Of a stretch of 64,000 nucleotides of DNA, positions 23,901-35,900 are shown in pieces; the first letter of the stretch is position 1; each line of letters begins with the position of its first letter. The stretch spans positions 23,471,390 through 23,535,389 of the forward strand of contig CM055102.1 in the NCBI GenBank assembly GCA_029204225.1, written 5' to 3'. The DNA is from Diphasiastrum complanatum. Its lineage: Eukaryota; Streptophyta; Lycopodiopsida; Lycopodiales; Lycopodiaceae. The position numbers were made by a program, and so were the translations under genes. The notes beneath the pieces were generated by a model. It searched no databases. It saw only the letters and a list, made by a program, of their open reading frames with translations, and was not told the origin of the DNA.

Positions 23901-26900
23901 CGTTGGTCAGAAAGGTTTCAAGGTGAAAACAACGGCTGCTTTCTTGCAAGATATGCAAGAAATGTAGCTTATCGCTTGAGATAGCGCGTGAAAATGGCCC
24001 AGGTTAGGGCCCAATTTTACGCCATTCAAAAGCGCCAACCTCGACTCTTTGCGGAAGGCAATTGGATCTACCTTCAAATATCAGGAGACTCCAAGGTGTG
24101 GAGGACCAGAAAGTGTCCTAAGTTGTTTCCTTGTTTCAGTGGGCCTTTCCGTATTTTAAGGAAACCTAATTGGAATGCCTATGAACCAGATCTTCCACAA
24201 GGAGTCAAAGTCCACCCAGTTTTTATGTTAGTCTTTTAAAGGAACGACTTGGTGGAAAGGATGGTTTGATTCAGAAAGATGAGCTAGTTCAACCAAAGGA
24301 TCTATCAACCTTTGTACCTATGGAATGTCAGGCTATTGTTGATGTACGTCAACATAGACTAAAAAAGCAGGAGGTGATTGAGTACTTGGTTTGTTGAGAA
24401 GGTACTTCCAATGATGAAGAAACTTGGGAAAGAGAATACGCCTTTGGACATAGATTCCCAGGTTTTCTCCATTAGAAGAAGTCTTTTAGGAATGTTAGGG
24501 ATTCAATCGCTTGGGTTCCACGCCTACTTGAAATTGGACATTGGACTAGGGCTTGTTGACTTCACTAGTGACATGTGGACTGCATGTATGCCACTTTTCG
24601 TGATCAAGGCTATATACTTGGCATGGAGACTCCTACCTGGTTAGCATAGATTGGATCTAGGACTCAACCATTCATTATCTACTCAGAAGGTGGATGGTAG
24701 TGTGCATGTGCATAGCAGGATGCAAGCTAGCTAGAGGTAGGTGATGGCTGAAGGCGCAAGTGGTAGCATGGGACGTCGTTAGTGTTGGAGGTCAGATCTT
24801 GCTTTGATTCCAAGTGTCAAGCCTAGGGCACGGGTGGATCTAAATTGGATCCTATGGTGGGGCGGATTGTGAGCGTCCAACTTCTTGTGATGTTTGGTCA
24901 CCTTATAGTATCAAGCCTAAAAAGCTTGTAACAATGGGTATTAGAGCCATGGAAAATCGTGTTTTAGGGTTTGATCCATCCACTCCTTGTGAATTGGTAA
25001 GGTTTCCATCACTTGTTATTATCATTCCTTCTATTGAAGTTTGTTTTATTGAATCTTTTGTGAATGCTAGTAGGATCTAGTTATTCCTTAAGTGTATCCA
25101 TTACTTTTTTGAACACCCCTTTTTCCACCCTTTTGGGAATCTACAATACATAAAAATCATGGTTTGACCACATCAACACCTTACAAATACTTTTGCCAAG
25201 AACTTCCAAACAGTTGTGCGATATATAGCGAACAAAACTTTGTTGACATGTAGGTCTTCTAAGACAAATGATTGACCAAAGTACGACTTTATGATGTAAA
25301 CGCTTCAAAAAGGATATGAAAACTTGTAAATTTCTAGGCCGTAAATCTTTGCAATAATCATACTAAGTGCTTTTCACTTGCTGACACTCAAACTTGATGT
25401 TGGGAGAAGGTTCAAGAAAACATGTTAGTTGATTTTTCTAAGGTAGTTTGCACACTGTCAAATGACGAATGTTCAGTGACCACCCATCCATAGAGTCAAT
25501 CTAGACACCCTCTTGCACTGGGGCTATTGACACCAATGCCATGCTAGTTGTGTACCACCTTCCATCACTCTCAACTCTCACTGCCATCATTAAGAAACTA
25601 CAAAAAACGTCTTTTTATGCATGTGCTTGTATCATCCACCAATTTTCGGGTAGACTAAATGAGTGATGTTAAGGTCCTACCTCTATATATATTACAGGTA
25701 GGCCCCAACCCAATCACGGTTCATGCCTAGACCCACAACAAGGGGTAGTTGTGCACACTGACGTGTGACACTTGAATTGTTGATAACTTCAAACTACGTT
25801 AAATTGTTGATAACTTCAAACTACATTTCTAGTCTAAGTATTAAGGCCATCACCTCAAATGTATCATTATGTAGTGATTAATTCAGTACTTCTTCCTTTA
25901 GAACTTCTGAAGGGAGCCATCCATGGAGTTTCTCTCAAATCTTCTTTCTCCTAGGTGTCCTTGTCATTCGACCTACCTTTCCAAATTTCAATGAACCAGA
26001 CATTTAGAAACTGTACGGTTTCTCAATTGATGTCGCTATGCATTTATGACCTTTGTTTGTTTCGAGAGCATCAAGGATGTTAGGTCCTCCAATTGAATCG
26101 GTTCATCTTTTGGGATGAGGTTATCCTTTCCACCTAGTAGTTCTTTCAATTAACTTAGATGGAATACAAGATGAATTTTTGTCCTTTGAGAAAGATTTAG
26201 TAGAACGCGGAGTGATTGATTATCTTCACAATCTTATATGGACCACCATCTCTGGAGATAGGTTAGGGCAACTCTCGAGAAGTACTTTAGAATCATTTGG
26301 GATCCAAAGATACACCTAATCTTTGACTTCAAACTCTATAGGTGAACTACCCCAATTAGCATAGAATTGGGTTTGATCTTGAGCTGATTTTGTGCTTTCC
26401 TTGGCTACGTGCAACATTTCTTGCATATTGCAAGAAATCAATTGTAGCATGTACTTTGAGACCTTTGAGTTTGATGGATATTGTTGAAAGGTGTGCATCA
26501 ACATAAACAGACTATATCTTGTGTTGTATGCGATCCCAACCATTTCCATAGATTAGTTGGTATGTTTGGTCTACCCATCGGATTATGGGTGGCTATAAGA
26601 TAGGGACTGATAGTAGTTTCAAGCTTTTCAAAGACTGATTACTAGAACTTGTTGGCATATTGGTAGTGGTGATCTCCAACACAAATTAGCCTGTCAACTA
26701 CTACCCAAATGGCACCATGACTGTTCTCAATCTTGGGAAGTCTAGTCACAAAATCCATTAAATTACTTTCCATTTCCCATTGGGAATTCCCGTGGATGTA
26801 ATAGAACAATTGCCTTGGGGGTCTTTCCACTTTATCAACTTAACATTGTTCGCACCTTTGAACCTTCACATGGCCTTTTATCTTTGGCCCATAAAACTTT

Positions 26901-29900
26901 CTCTTGATCAAGTCAAGTGCTTCCCCCTAGGGCTATCATGACATTCTTAGAAGTTTTGGGCCTCAATTAAAGTTTGTTGGCCAATTCAAATCAGTATTTG
27001 GATTGGGCCAATTTGTTCGGTTCGAACCGATTTGAATCGGTTCTCACAGCTTTGAATCATGAACTGGTTCATTTTTCCTTTTGTGATTTTTTGAAGTACT
27101 AGGCCTTCTGTTCTTACACATATGAGTATTAACCTTAACCTACTATTTACAGCTCTTTATATATTACTACTTGATCTGTCTACATGTTTGTGCACTGAAA
27201 TTTGAGAGTTGAGATTGGTAGTTTGGTAGCATTGAGCCACAACCACGAGAAAGAAAGAAAGAACTTTATTAATGTCCTTTGAGATACCCTAAGGTACATA
27301 ATGTTAGAAATAATAAATGATAATGTTAATTTCTCATAGGTTGCTTTGACCCACAAGGTCGAGACTTGTGTAACCATGGGTTAGGTTTATTATTTAGACC
27401 ATGTTAAGTTAGTTTTAGTTAAGTTGGACCCAATTTTGGTTTAGTAGTAACTCGTGGGTCCAAGTAAAGTCTAACTATGTTAAGGGACCCTATCTTGACT
27501 TTTTGGGGTGCCCTATGATAAGTAGTGAGTTTGGAAGGTTCTAGAACTTAGATTTTGGAAGAGTGTAGGCCCTTGGAAGGCCTATTTATATGTACTCATT
27601 GTTCATTTGTAATTCATTCCCTTTCAAGCATTGCTACTACTTTCTCTCTCCTTTAGGGCGCCTAACCCTCTCCCTCTTCTTCTTCTTCCTCCTTTTCTTC
27701 TTCTTGTATATGGAGATTGAATGTTAGAAGGATCTTGGCACTTTGATTTTCTACATGGTATCAGAGCCATGGATCTTCTATATGCTTGATTTAGGGTGCC
27801 CTACCAAGAGAGATTGTCTTCACTTAGGGATCACAAAAATTCAGCACCTTTGCTGATTTTTTGGAGTGAAGATCCGTTTAATTTTGACTCTTTTCCGTTT
27901 TGCAGGAGAGCGCCACACATCAAAGGAATTAATGGGATTTTGGGCGCCCAAAAATCAGTTGGTTGTTTACTGATTTTTCAGGTTGTAGGAAGGCGCCATT
28001 AATTATCTTCTTCAGGGCTGCTTTTAGGTCGCCCACATCCGTGTAGGTTTATCCTACTTTCGTTGGTCCGCTGCTGCCCTATTTTTCAGATTTGCTCCTT
28101 TGTAGGAGGGCGCCCATCCACAAGCAATTTTTATCTTCTGATTTGGCTGAAAAATCAGCACCCTTGCTGATTTTACAAAGTGAAGATCCGCTTCTTTTTG
28201 CTTGTGAAAAAGGCGCTAATTTTTTTGTGATGATCCGATCACATTCCGAGGCTGAAAATTGGACAGCATATTGCCATTTGTAGGGTGTTTGCAACAGCCC
28301 TATCCGTGTTTGTATTGTTCACACTTTTTGGCAAGAAAGAAGGGTTCCGGAAAAAGCTTTGTTGAAGGCTAACCTAATTCTTTGCTTGCTGGTTTTTTGA
28401 GTTTGTAGTGCAATTTCAGGCTGAAATTTCAGCACACAAGGCTTGTAGGAGGGCGAGTTCCTACATCCATCTAATGTGTGGTAACGACACATTCCGGTGC
28501 TGATTTTTCAGATTTGATAGTTGTTGGTTTTTGTGTCTTTTAGGGCACATTTAGGGTTTGAAAAGGTTTATCTTCTTGGTTGGTTCTTATGGCAAGAGAT
28601 TTGGGAGCCATTCGTGCTTGTTCGGGCGAAGATATTTTGGATGGCACCAACTATTCTTCATGGAGTTGCAAGCTGAGATTTTGCATCGACGTGATGATCA
28701 AGATTTTATCGGTAACAAGATCTATCTTATATCATTTGAGATTTTGCAAGACCTCTAAAATTACTTGGGAAACACTTTTAAAGATATACCGAATAAAGGA
28801 TTCATCATCATGCTTTCTCCTCTCTATTTCATCCTCTTTGAAGGTAGAAGAGCAAAGGAATGCAAAGTTTGATCATTGTCTTTCTACAAGGCATCAAAAT
28901 GTTGGTATGGTAGAGCATTCTTCTTCTCTTGAGCCATTTGTTGCAAATGATGGATGCATTAGTGAAGAACTTTATGAGCAAGCTTCTCAAGTCAATGTTT
29001 TGGAAAAGGCTGAAATCAACCATTCTTTGAAGCCATTTTGTACTAATGGAGGAGGGGAAAAAATCATGTCAATTAGTACATTGGTTCAAAGTGGCGTGTT
29101 GCTGGATTTTTTGGGTGTTTAAAGTGGCAAGCTGCTGGTTTTTTTCTTGAAGATGGTGGACAGCAGATTCAGCCATGGTTTATTGATCATTTTAAGCCTA
29201 TGTTACATCGTGAGCATCCTATTATGCATCGGGAACGGCCTGTAGAAGGTTTTTGGACAGCAAGGTCCACATTTGGAACACTTTGGACAGCAAAGTGTTG
29301 GTGATTTTGCGGCTGTTGGACAGCCTGCTACAGCCTCTTGTTGGCTGTCCGAGTCTTTGCGGGATAGCAAAGCGACAGTGTTGCCTTACCTAGTGTTGGT
29401 GAGCAGATCATTGATAGTAAGATTCGGGAGGATGTGATGGAAGAGTATCATACTCTTCTTTATGTTTTGGGGCTGAGATTTCGGCTACTTCGACTACTTC
29501 AAGCTGAAGTTTTTTTTTGGCGGCATTAAGCTTGGACAACAAGCTACATCTTTTCTTTTTTGGCTACATGGAGTTTTGGGCAGCATGCAACACTTTGCAT
29601 TTTTGTTACAATTTTTCATATTTCATGTCATGTTATGTTTTTTACACTATCATTTAAGGAGGGTGTTAGAAATAATAAATTATAATGTTAGTTTCTCATA
29701 GGTTACTTTGACCAAAGTTGCAGTCCGTGTTCCGGAACGCGATCCGGAACTCGTTCCGGGATTTCCCATAGGGTTTCCCAGATTGCAAATTTTTCAAACT
29801 CAAAAAAAAAAATTTGGCCATTACTTCTTTTTCCACAAAAAAAAAATAAATTTGCGATCAGGGTCGCGGATCGCTGACGTTACAGATCGCGAGATCCGGA

Positions 29901-32900
29901 ACGTTTTTGCAGAGGATCATGATCCGCTGCAACTCAGACTTTGACCCAAAAGGTCGAGACTTGTGTAACCGTGGGTTAGGTTTATTATTTAGACCATGTT
30001 AAGTCAATTTTAGTTAAGTTGGACCCAATTTTGGTCTAGTAGTAGCTCGTGGGTCCAAGTAAAGTCTAATTATGTTAAGGGACCCTATCTTGACTTCTGG
30101 GGGTGCCCTATAATTAGTAGTGGGTTTGGAAGGTTCTAGAACTTAGATTTTGGAAGAGTGTAGGCCCTTGGAAGGCCTATTTATATGTACTCATTGTTCA
30201 TTTGTAATTCATTCCCTTTCAAGCATTGCTAGTACTTTCTCTCTCCTTGAGGGCGCCTAACCCTCTCCCTCTTCTTCTTCTTCCTCTTCTTCTTGTATAT
30301 GGAGATTGAATGTTAGAAGGATCTTGGCACTTTGATTTCCTACACATAGGACTAAGAAAAGGTACATGTCAAGTGTGAAACCATAGGAGCTTAAAGCTTG
30401 ATAATCCAAAAGAACTACTAACTGCAGACAAAAGCTATATATATCTGTATGAAAAGTGTGCCTGGCCCAGTCAGGGTCCATCGGCCTGGTATGATACATC
30501 ATGATGTCCCGCAACCTGAAAGAAAGCGTGTATGGTATGCTGTGATGGTATCACTGGATATGTCGCTCTCCTCTGTTGCCGGCTATGCTATCAATTTGTC
30601 CGCTGCCGTAAACCTCTAGACTGTGCTCTGGTAGCAGGCTCTCTATCTGGGTGTTGACACTGTCTCTGCTGTCGATGTCTAGAAACACTAGGAATCTCAG
30701 CTTCTCCCTCCGAATCACTTTCACCTCGGATCTCAGACGCTGGCGAGATATGTACTCCCTAATGCTCAGCTGGACCAAAGATGGTGTGTCTATAGAAAGT
30801 CTCCTCCTCCGCATGTCGGACATCTTCCGGATCATCAAGGATACACATCTGGGATCCTCATAGGATATCAAAGTAGAGAGTGTGACTGGGTACTCCTTGA
30901 ACAAACAATATTATCTCCCTCGTATCTCATAATAGGCTGGGCATCGAAGCCAGAAATGTGACTCGTCCTCGATCTCATGCATATCACACATGCTACATAA
31001 TCGGGCCTCACGTGGGGTGCCACTATATCTACCAGTCTCAATGGTTAGCTGGTGAGAAGAGACCCGAAACTGACCCATCACTGTCCGTAGTCTATGTGAG
31101 ATGCTCCCCCTCAAATAACCCGATGCGATAGGATATCCCGATGGGTCAAGGGATAGAAAATGTGTGCGGTAAAACTGACTCTTGGACCTCAGTGTCCCTT
31201 GCCAAGTACGCTGTAGGTAGGATCTGAAGAGGAAGCATATGATATACTGATGAGTGGCCATAGGTAGATCGAAAATTTGAATACCTACTGTGGAGAATAG
31301 GCGACATGCCTGGGAATACCATGAGAATAAATGTCCCCTGAGTGTAGGCGTTGTGAAGAGGATAAGGCAGCAACAACATAGTGTGAGTCTCCACCCTGAA
31401 AGTCATCAAGCCTCTGTATGAATGTAACAATACGAAAAAGGGCCTCAGCCAAGATAGGAGGAACCGCAAACTCTACCAATATAATATGATGTGGCATAGA
31501 AGGCTTGGCTCGTATCATCCTGGATAACATCTAGACCTGTAGGTGTGAGATATGTGCCCACTCAGTATCTGTCAAGCCCGTACTCCATACGTCGGCTGCA
31601 TACATAGCTGAGGGAACCACCATAGTATCGAAAAGGCGGCACTTACTCGGTGCATCTCTGATGTGTGAATGGAAACAAAACTGCTCCAAGTCTACCAGCG
31701 AGGCGTAGCCCTTCCGCACCTGCGAAGCGGCTTCCTGTCGTTTGCTAAACGTAGGACCGGAAAATAGAACACCTAGGTATGTATATGAGTCAACAACCTC
31801 CAAGGTATGGCCATCCCATAGGAGCTCCTGTCTCATCATGAAGGATCTAGATGTGTTGAATACCATCACCTTGGTCTTGGTTATAATCACTGACAAGCCC
31901 CACTGTTACAGAAGTGAAAAAGAGTATCCAGGTGCCTCTGTAAACCCTCCCTAGTCCTCGAAAGTAAAACATCATCTGCATATAACAGGATAGCAATGAT
32001 AAGGGCTCTCCCTCCCCTCCATCTCACTGTATGACCTGCTCTAGCTCATCAATATATAGTCCAAAGAGTGTAGGTGAGAGTCGACCAATAATCCGCCGAT
32101 ATAATGACACTACTGCCTATACGGTATCCTCCTGGAATCCTCGATCCCGAAGCCGCTGTATCAATAGATGCGTAGCCACTGAGTCAAAAGCCTTGCGGAA
32201 GTCCACAAAGCAGCAATATATACGCTCTCTCTTGGGCCTAGCCTCCTCTATAATGGATCTCAGAGTGAAGATATGATCGGTAATAGTGTATCCTGGTCTG
32301 AAACCTGCCTGTCCAATAGCATGAAGTGATCTGATATCCATCTCTGCACTGATCTCTGACTGTAGAATAGAACCATAGATTTTGGCAAAAAGGTGGCTGA
32401 TCACCGCCTTTATGAATAGGATGGATAAGGTTGGTGGACCATGAGGAAGGGAAGCCGAAAGTAGCAGCGCGGTTAAAGAGAGTGGAGAGAAAGGGTGAGA
32501 GGATATCAGGAGCATACTTAAGAAGCTCAGCCTCCAGAACGTCAATGTCCTTAGCTTTGTGATGGTGGAGTCGTGAGATGGCATCATGATCCGAGGTGGA
32601 GGTGAGTGCGGTATGAATTTCTTCCAAAAGGAACCTGAAGAGGAACTATAAAGGAGATCTATCATTTTTTTGTAAACATGGAGGATAACAGACAACCCAC
32701 AAGCATTCGCACCATTCACCACACACAAACACAAAATCAGGGTTGCACACTATCTATTATAGATTAATCAAAAACAGTACAACTGTGGTAGATGCCAATG
32801 ATCGTAAACGATGGAAGATACTAAGCTATAGAAGCGATCTCTAACATATGCTATGGCGCTCTCCAACTTGTTCAACTGAAAAGAAAAAAACTACGCATTC

Positions 32901-35900
32901 GTCTGTGCACTCTCCTTTTACATCTACTCGTCTCCTCCGTGAATTCTTGGTATCAAGTGTATTCGGGGCAAGAACTCCAATTCTGTCACGCTCGCTGCCC
33001 TGCATGTCATCGATACGTTGGTCCTTTCACGGTCCTGTGAGAGATCGTTACTCCGTTTCTCTTACGCTCACTGCCCTCCACGTCATCGGTCCGTTATCCC
33101 TTTCACAGTCCTGTGATAAGTTGTTGGGATTAAACTGTTTCTCCGTATTAGGACTGTGGATGTCCCTTGCCTGTGTGACCTCAACAATTCCCCCCTCAAG
33201 GGTATTCCGCAGGCCCATCTTGTCGATCAGTAACTCATGTTGGTCTTTAGTTAATCTTTTTGTGAAAACATCTGCCAACATCAGATTGGCTGAGCAGTAA
33301 TCTAGTTGGATGATCCCTCGCTCCACTAGCTCTCAAACATACCTGTCTTGTAGTTCAATAGTTTGCTCTTCTTATGTTCTCCGCCATTTCTAGCGAAGGC
33401 AAGACAACTTCGATTTTCGTTCCAGATTAAGAAATGACTCTGCTTCATTCCCCATTCGCTAAGAACACTTCTCAGCCACATTGCCTCTTTTGCAGCCTGA
33501 CATAATGCTATGAGCTCCGAGTGCATCGTCGAAAGTGCGATGCTCCGCTGCCTGCAGCTTCCCCAGCTTATTGGTCCATTCGCATAAGTGAACACAAAGC
33601 CAGACGTCGATCTGTACATGTCAGCATCTCCTCCCCAGTCTGCATCTGCAAAACCAACGATGTCGTCGCTACATTTTTCGTATACCAATTTTCAATTCAT
33701 CGTCCCCTTCAGGTATTTTAGTATCCTTTTCGCTGCTTCCCAGTGAGCTCGGCCTGGATTATTGGAGAATTGACTCACTTTATTCACACTGAACGCTATG
33801 TCAGGTCGGGTGCACACTGCCGCATACATAAGAGAGCCCACTAAGTTTCTGTAAGGTACTCTTTCCATCTCCTTTTGGTCCTCTTTTGTCATTGGTGACG
33901 TATCTGCACACAGGTCAACCCCCTTTCTGCCGGAGTCCCAAATGGTACTGCGTCCATCATTCCATAACGCATTAGCATCTCTTTTGGGACATAGTGGTTG
34001 TTCCTCGTGTCAGATCTCTGTTTATCTCCTCCCCCAAACAGAATGAAATTTCCCCCATGTCTTTTATCTTGAATTCTGCCGCTAAAGCTGATTTGATGTC
34101 ATTTATCTTGACCTCATCATTTCCTGTAATTAGTATGTCATCAACATATATGGCCATGATGATGAGTCTTCCAAAATCATTGTAGACGTATATGCTGGCA
34201 TCAGACAAACATGGTCTCATTCCCAACTTCTTCGCTGAACTGTCAAACCTCTGATTTTACTGCCTGCATCCCTGCTTCAGCCCGTAAATTGCCTTCCTTA
34301 GGCGACAATACAATCCTGGAGTCCTCACAAAATCAGCAGGTTGATTCATATATATGATTAACCCGTTCAGGAAGGTAGTCTTCACATCTGCCTGCCACAC
34401 TGGCCATCCATTGCATGTTGCTATTGCCAGCATTATTCGAATAATCCTTACCACTGGAGTGTATGTTTCAGAGAATCGACACCCTCAATCTGGCTGCACC
34501 CTAGTGCCACTAGCCTGGCCTTAAACCTATCCACGCTTCCGTCAGAATTCAACTTTATTTTGAAATGCACCCTATGGCCCTTTTGTTGCTCGGCAACTCC
34601 ACCAGATCCCAAACATGGTTTTCGTCCATGGAGTGAATTTTTCTCCTCCATGGCCTTTTTCCGTTCAGGCCAATACTTTGATTCCTTGGCTTCCCTCAGT
34701 GTTTTAGGCTCCAACACAAAATCCTCCTCCTCCTCCATTATATAGAGCATATCATCAAACCTTCTCGTAGGATTCCGTATTCTCTGTGATCTTCTAGGGG
34801 CGTCGTCAATCTGATTTTGATCAGATCCCCCCTGCAGCTGTATCCTGGATGACTTCCTGACCTCCGATGCAACATCTTGCTCTGCTGTTCCTTCGGCCAC
34901 ATCACCCTCCAAGCTTGAATTCACAAATGTCAATTGCAGAAATGACGATTGTTGCCCCCGATCTTGCACACTTTTGGATTCATAATAACTCTGATCCTCC
35001 CTAGACATCTCGACTGGTTACCGTCCTTTTTGATTTGGGTATGTATACCCTATCTCTTCTGAGATGTTGGGTATCCAACAAAGACTCCCCTCCTTGACGT
35101 CAGGTCCAGCTTTCGTTTTCCAGATTCAAGCACAAGGACATGACATAATGATCCAAACGTCCTCAGGTAACTGAGATCTGGCTTATTCCCGCTCCATATT
35201 TCTCTTGGGGTTTTCCACCCCAACTTCTCCATGGGCAGATGATTGTGCAAACAGGCTGCTGTGGTCACCGCCTCAGCCCAATAAGACTTAGGCATATTCT
35301 TCAATTGGATCATGGATCTCACACTATTAAGCAATGTCCTATTAAGCCTCTCACTCATCCCATTTTGCTACGGATTGTAAGGACAGGTGGTTTGGTGTTT
35401 GATTCCCTCCTGTTGACAGAATGCAGTGAATTCTCTACTGTAATACTCACCCCCATTGTCAGTCCTGATGGTTCTAGGAGCTTTCCCAAGTGTTTGCTTG
35501 CAGGTGCCCACATACTCTCTGAATGCTTATAGCACATCAGATTTTCCCTTCAGCGTTTTCACTAAGGTATACCTGGATCGATCATCAGTCAAGGTGATGA
35601 AATATTTGGCTCCTCCTATAGACTGCACCTCCATAGGTTGCTGTGCACCAGGTCCAACACATTATCGGCCAGAACTGTTGCGTAAGGTTTCTTTGTCATC
35701 TTTCCCTTTAGACATGCATCACATTTTGAGCACGGTAGAGCATCTTCTTTATTCCACCCAGTCAGATCATAGCCGTTTTCTGTTAATTTGGCGATCTTCT
35801 TGATTGATGCATGGCCCAGCCGCTCATGCCACAGTTTAGTTTGATTCGCTTGATGTGCAGTTGCATCCTTTTCTTCACTTTGTTCTGCCGCTACATTCGC

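Larger units (their letters stand above)
27302..30344 (+). mobile_element. Non-autonomous LTR retrotransposon (gag-only, Copia type)
   Basis: Two LTRs (27,302-27,755 and 29,664-30,344) begin TGTTAGAAATAATAAA and end in CTACA. A 17-bp site TGGTATCAGAGCCATGG follows the 5' LTR at 27,756, matching initiator tRNA-Met; a purine-rich AAGGAGGG precedes the 3' LTR. The flanks CATAA and CATAG look like a 5-bp target duplication with one change. The internal part is about 1.9 kb and holds only a gag-like frame, with no protease, integrase or RT, so it would need another Copia to move. The LTRs differ at about 20 sites (read by eye, about 4%). It lies inside the 3' region of the antisense LINE. Confidence 0.92.

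Noticed and set aside
32848-33300. Sense open frame of 150 codons over the Copia LTR
   Set aside because: It lies in the LTR and RNase H of the antisense Copia, and the same frame recurs in the other LTR at 36.2-36.6 kb.
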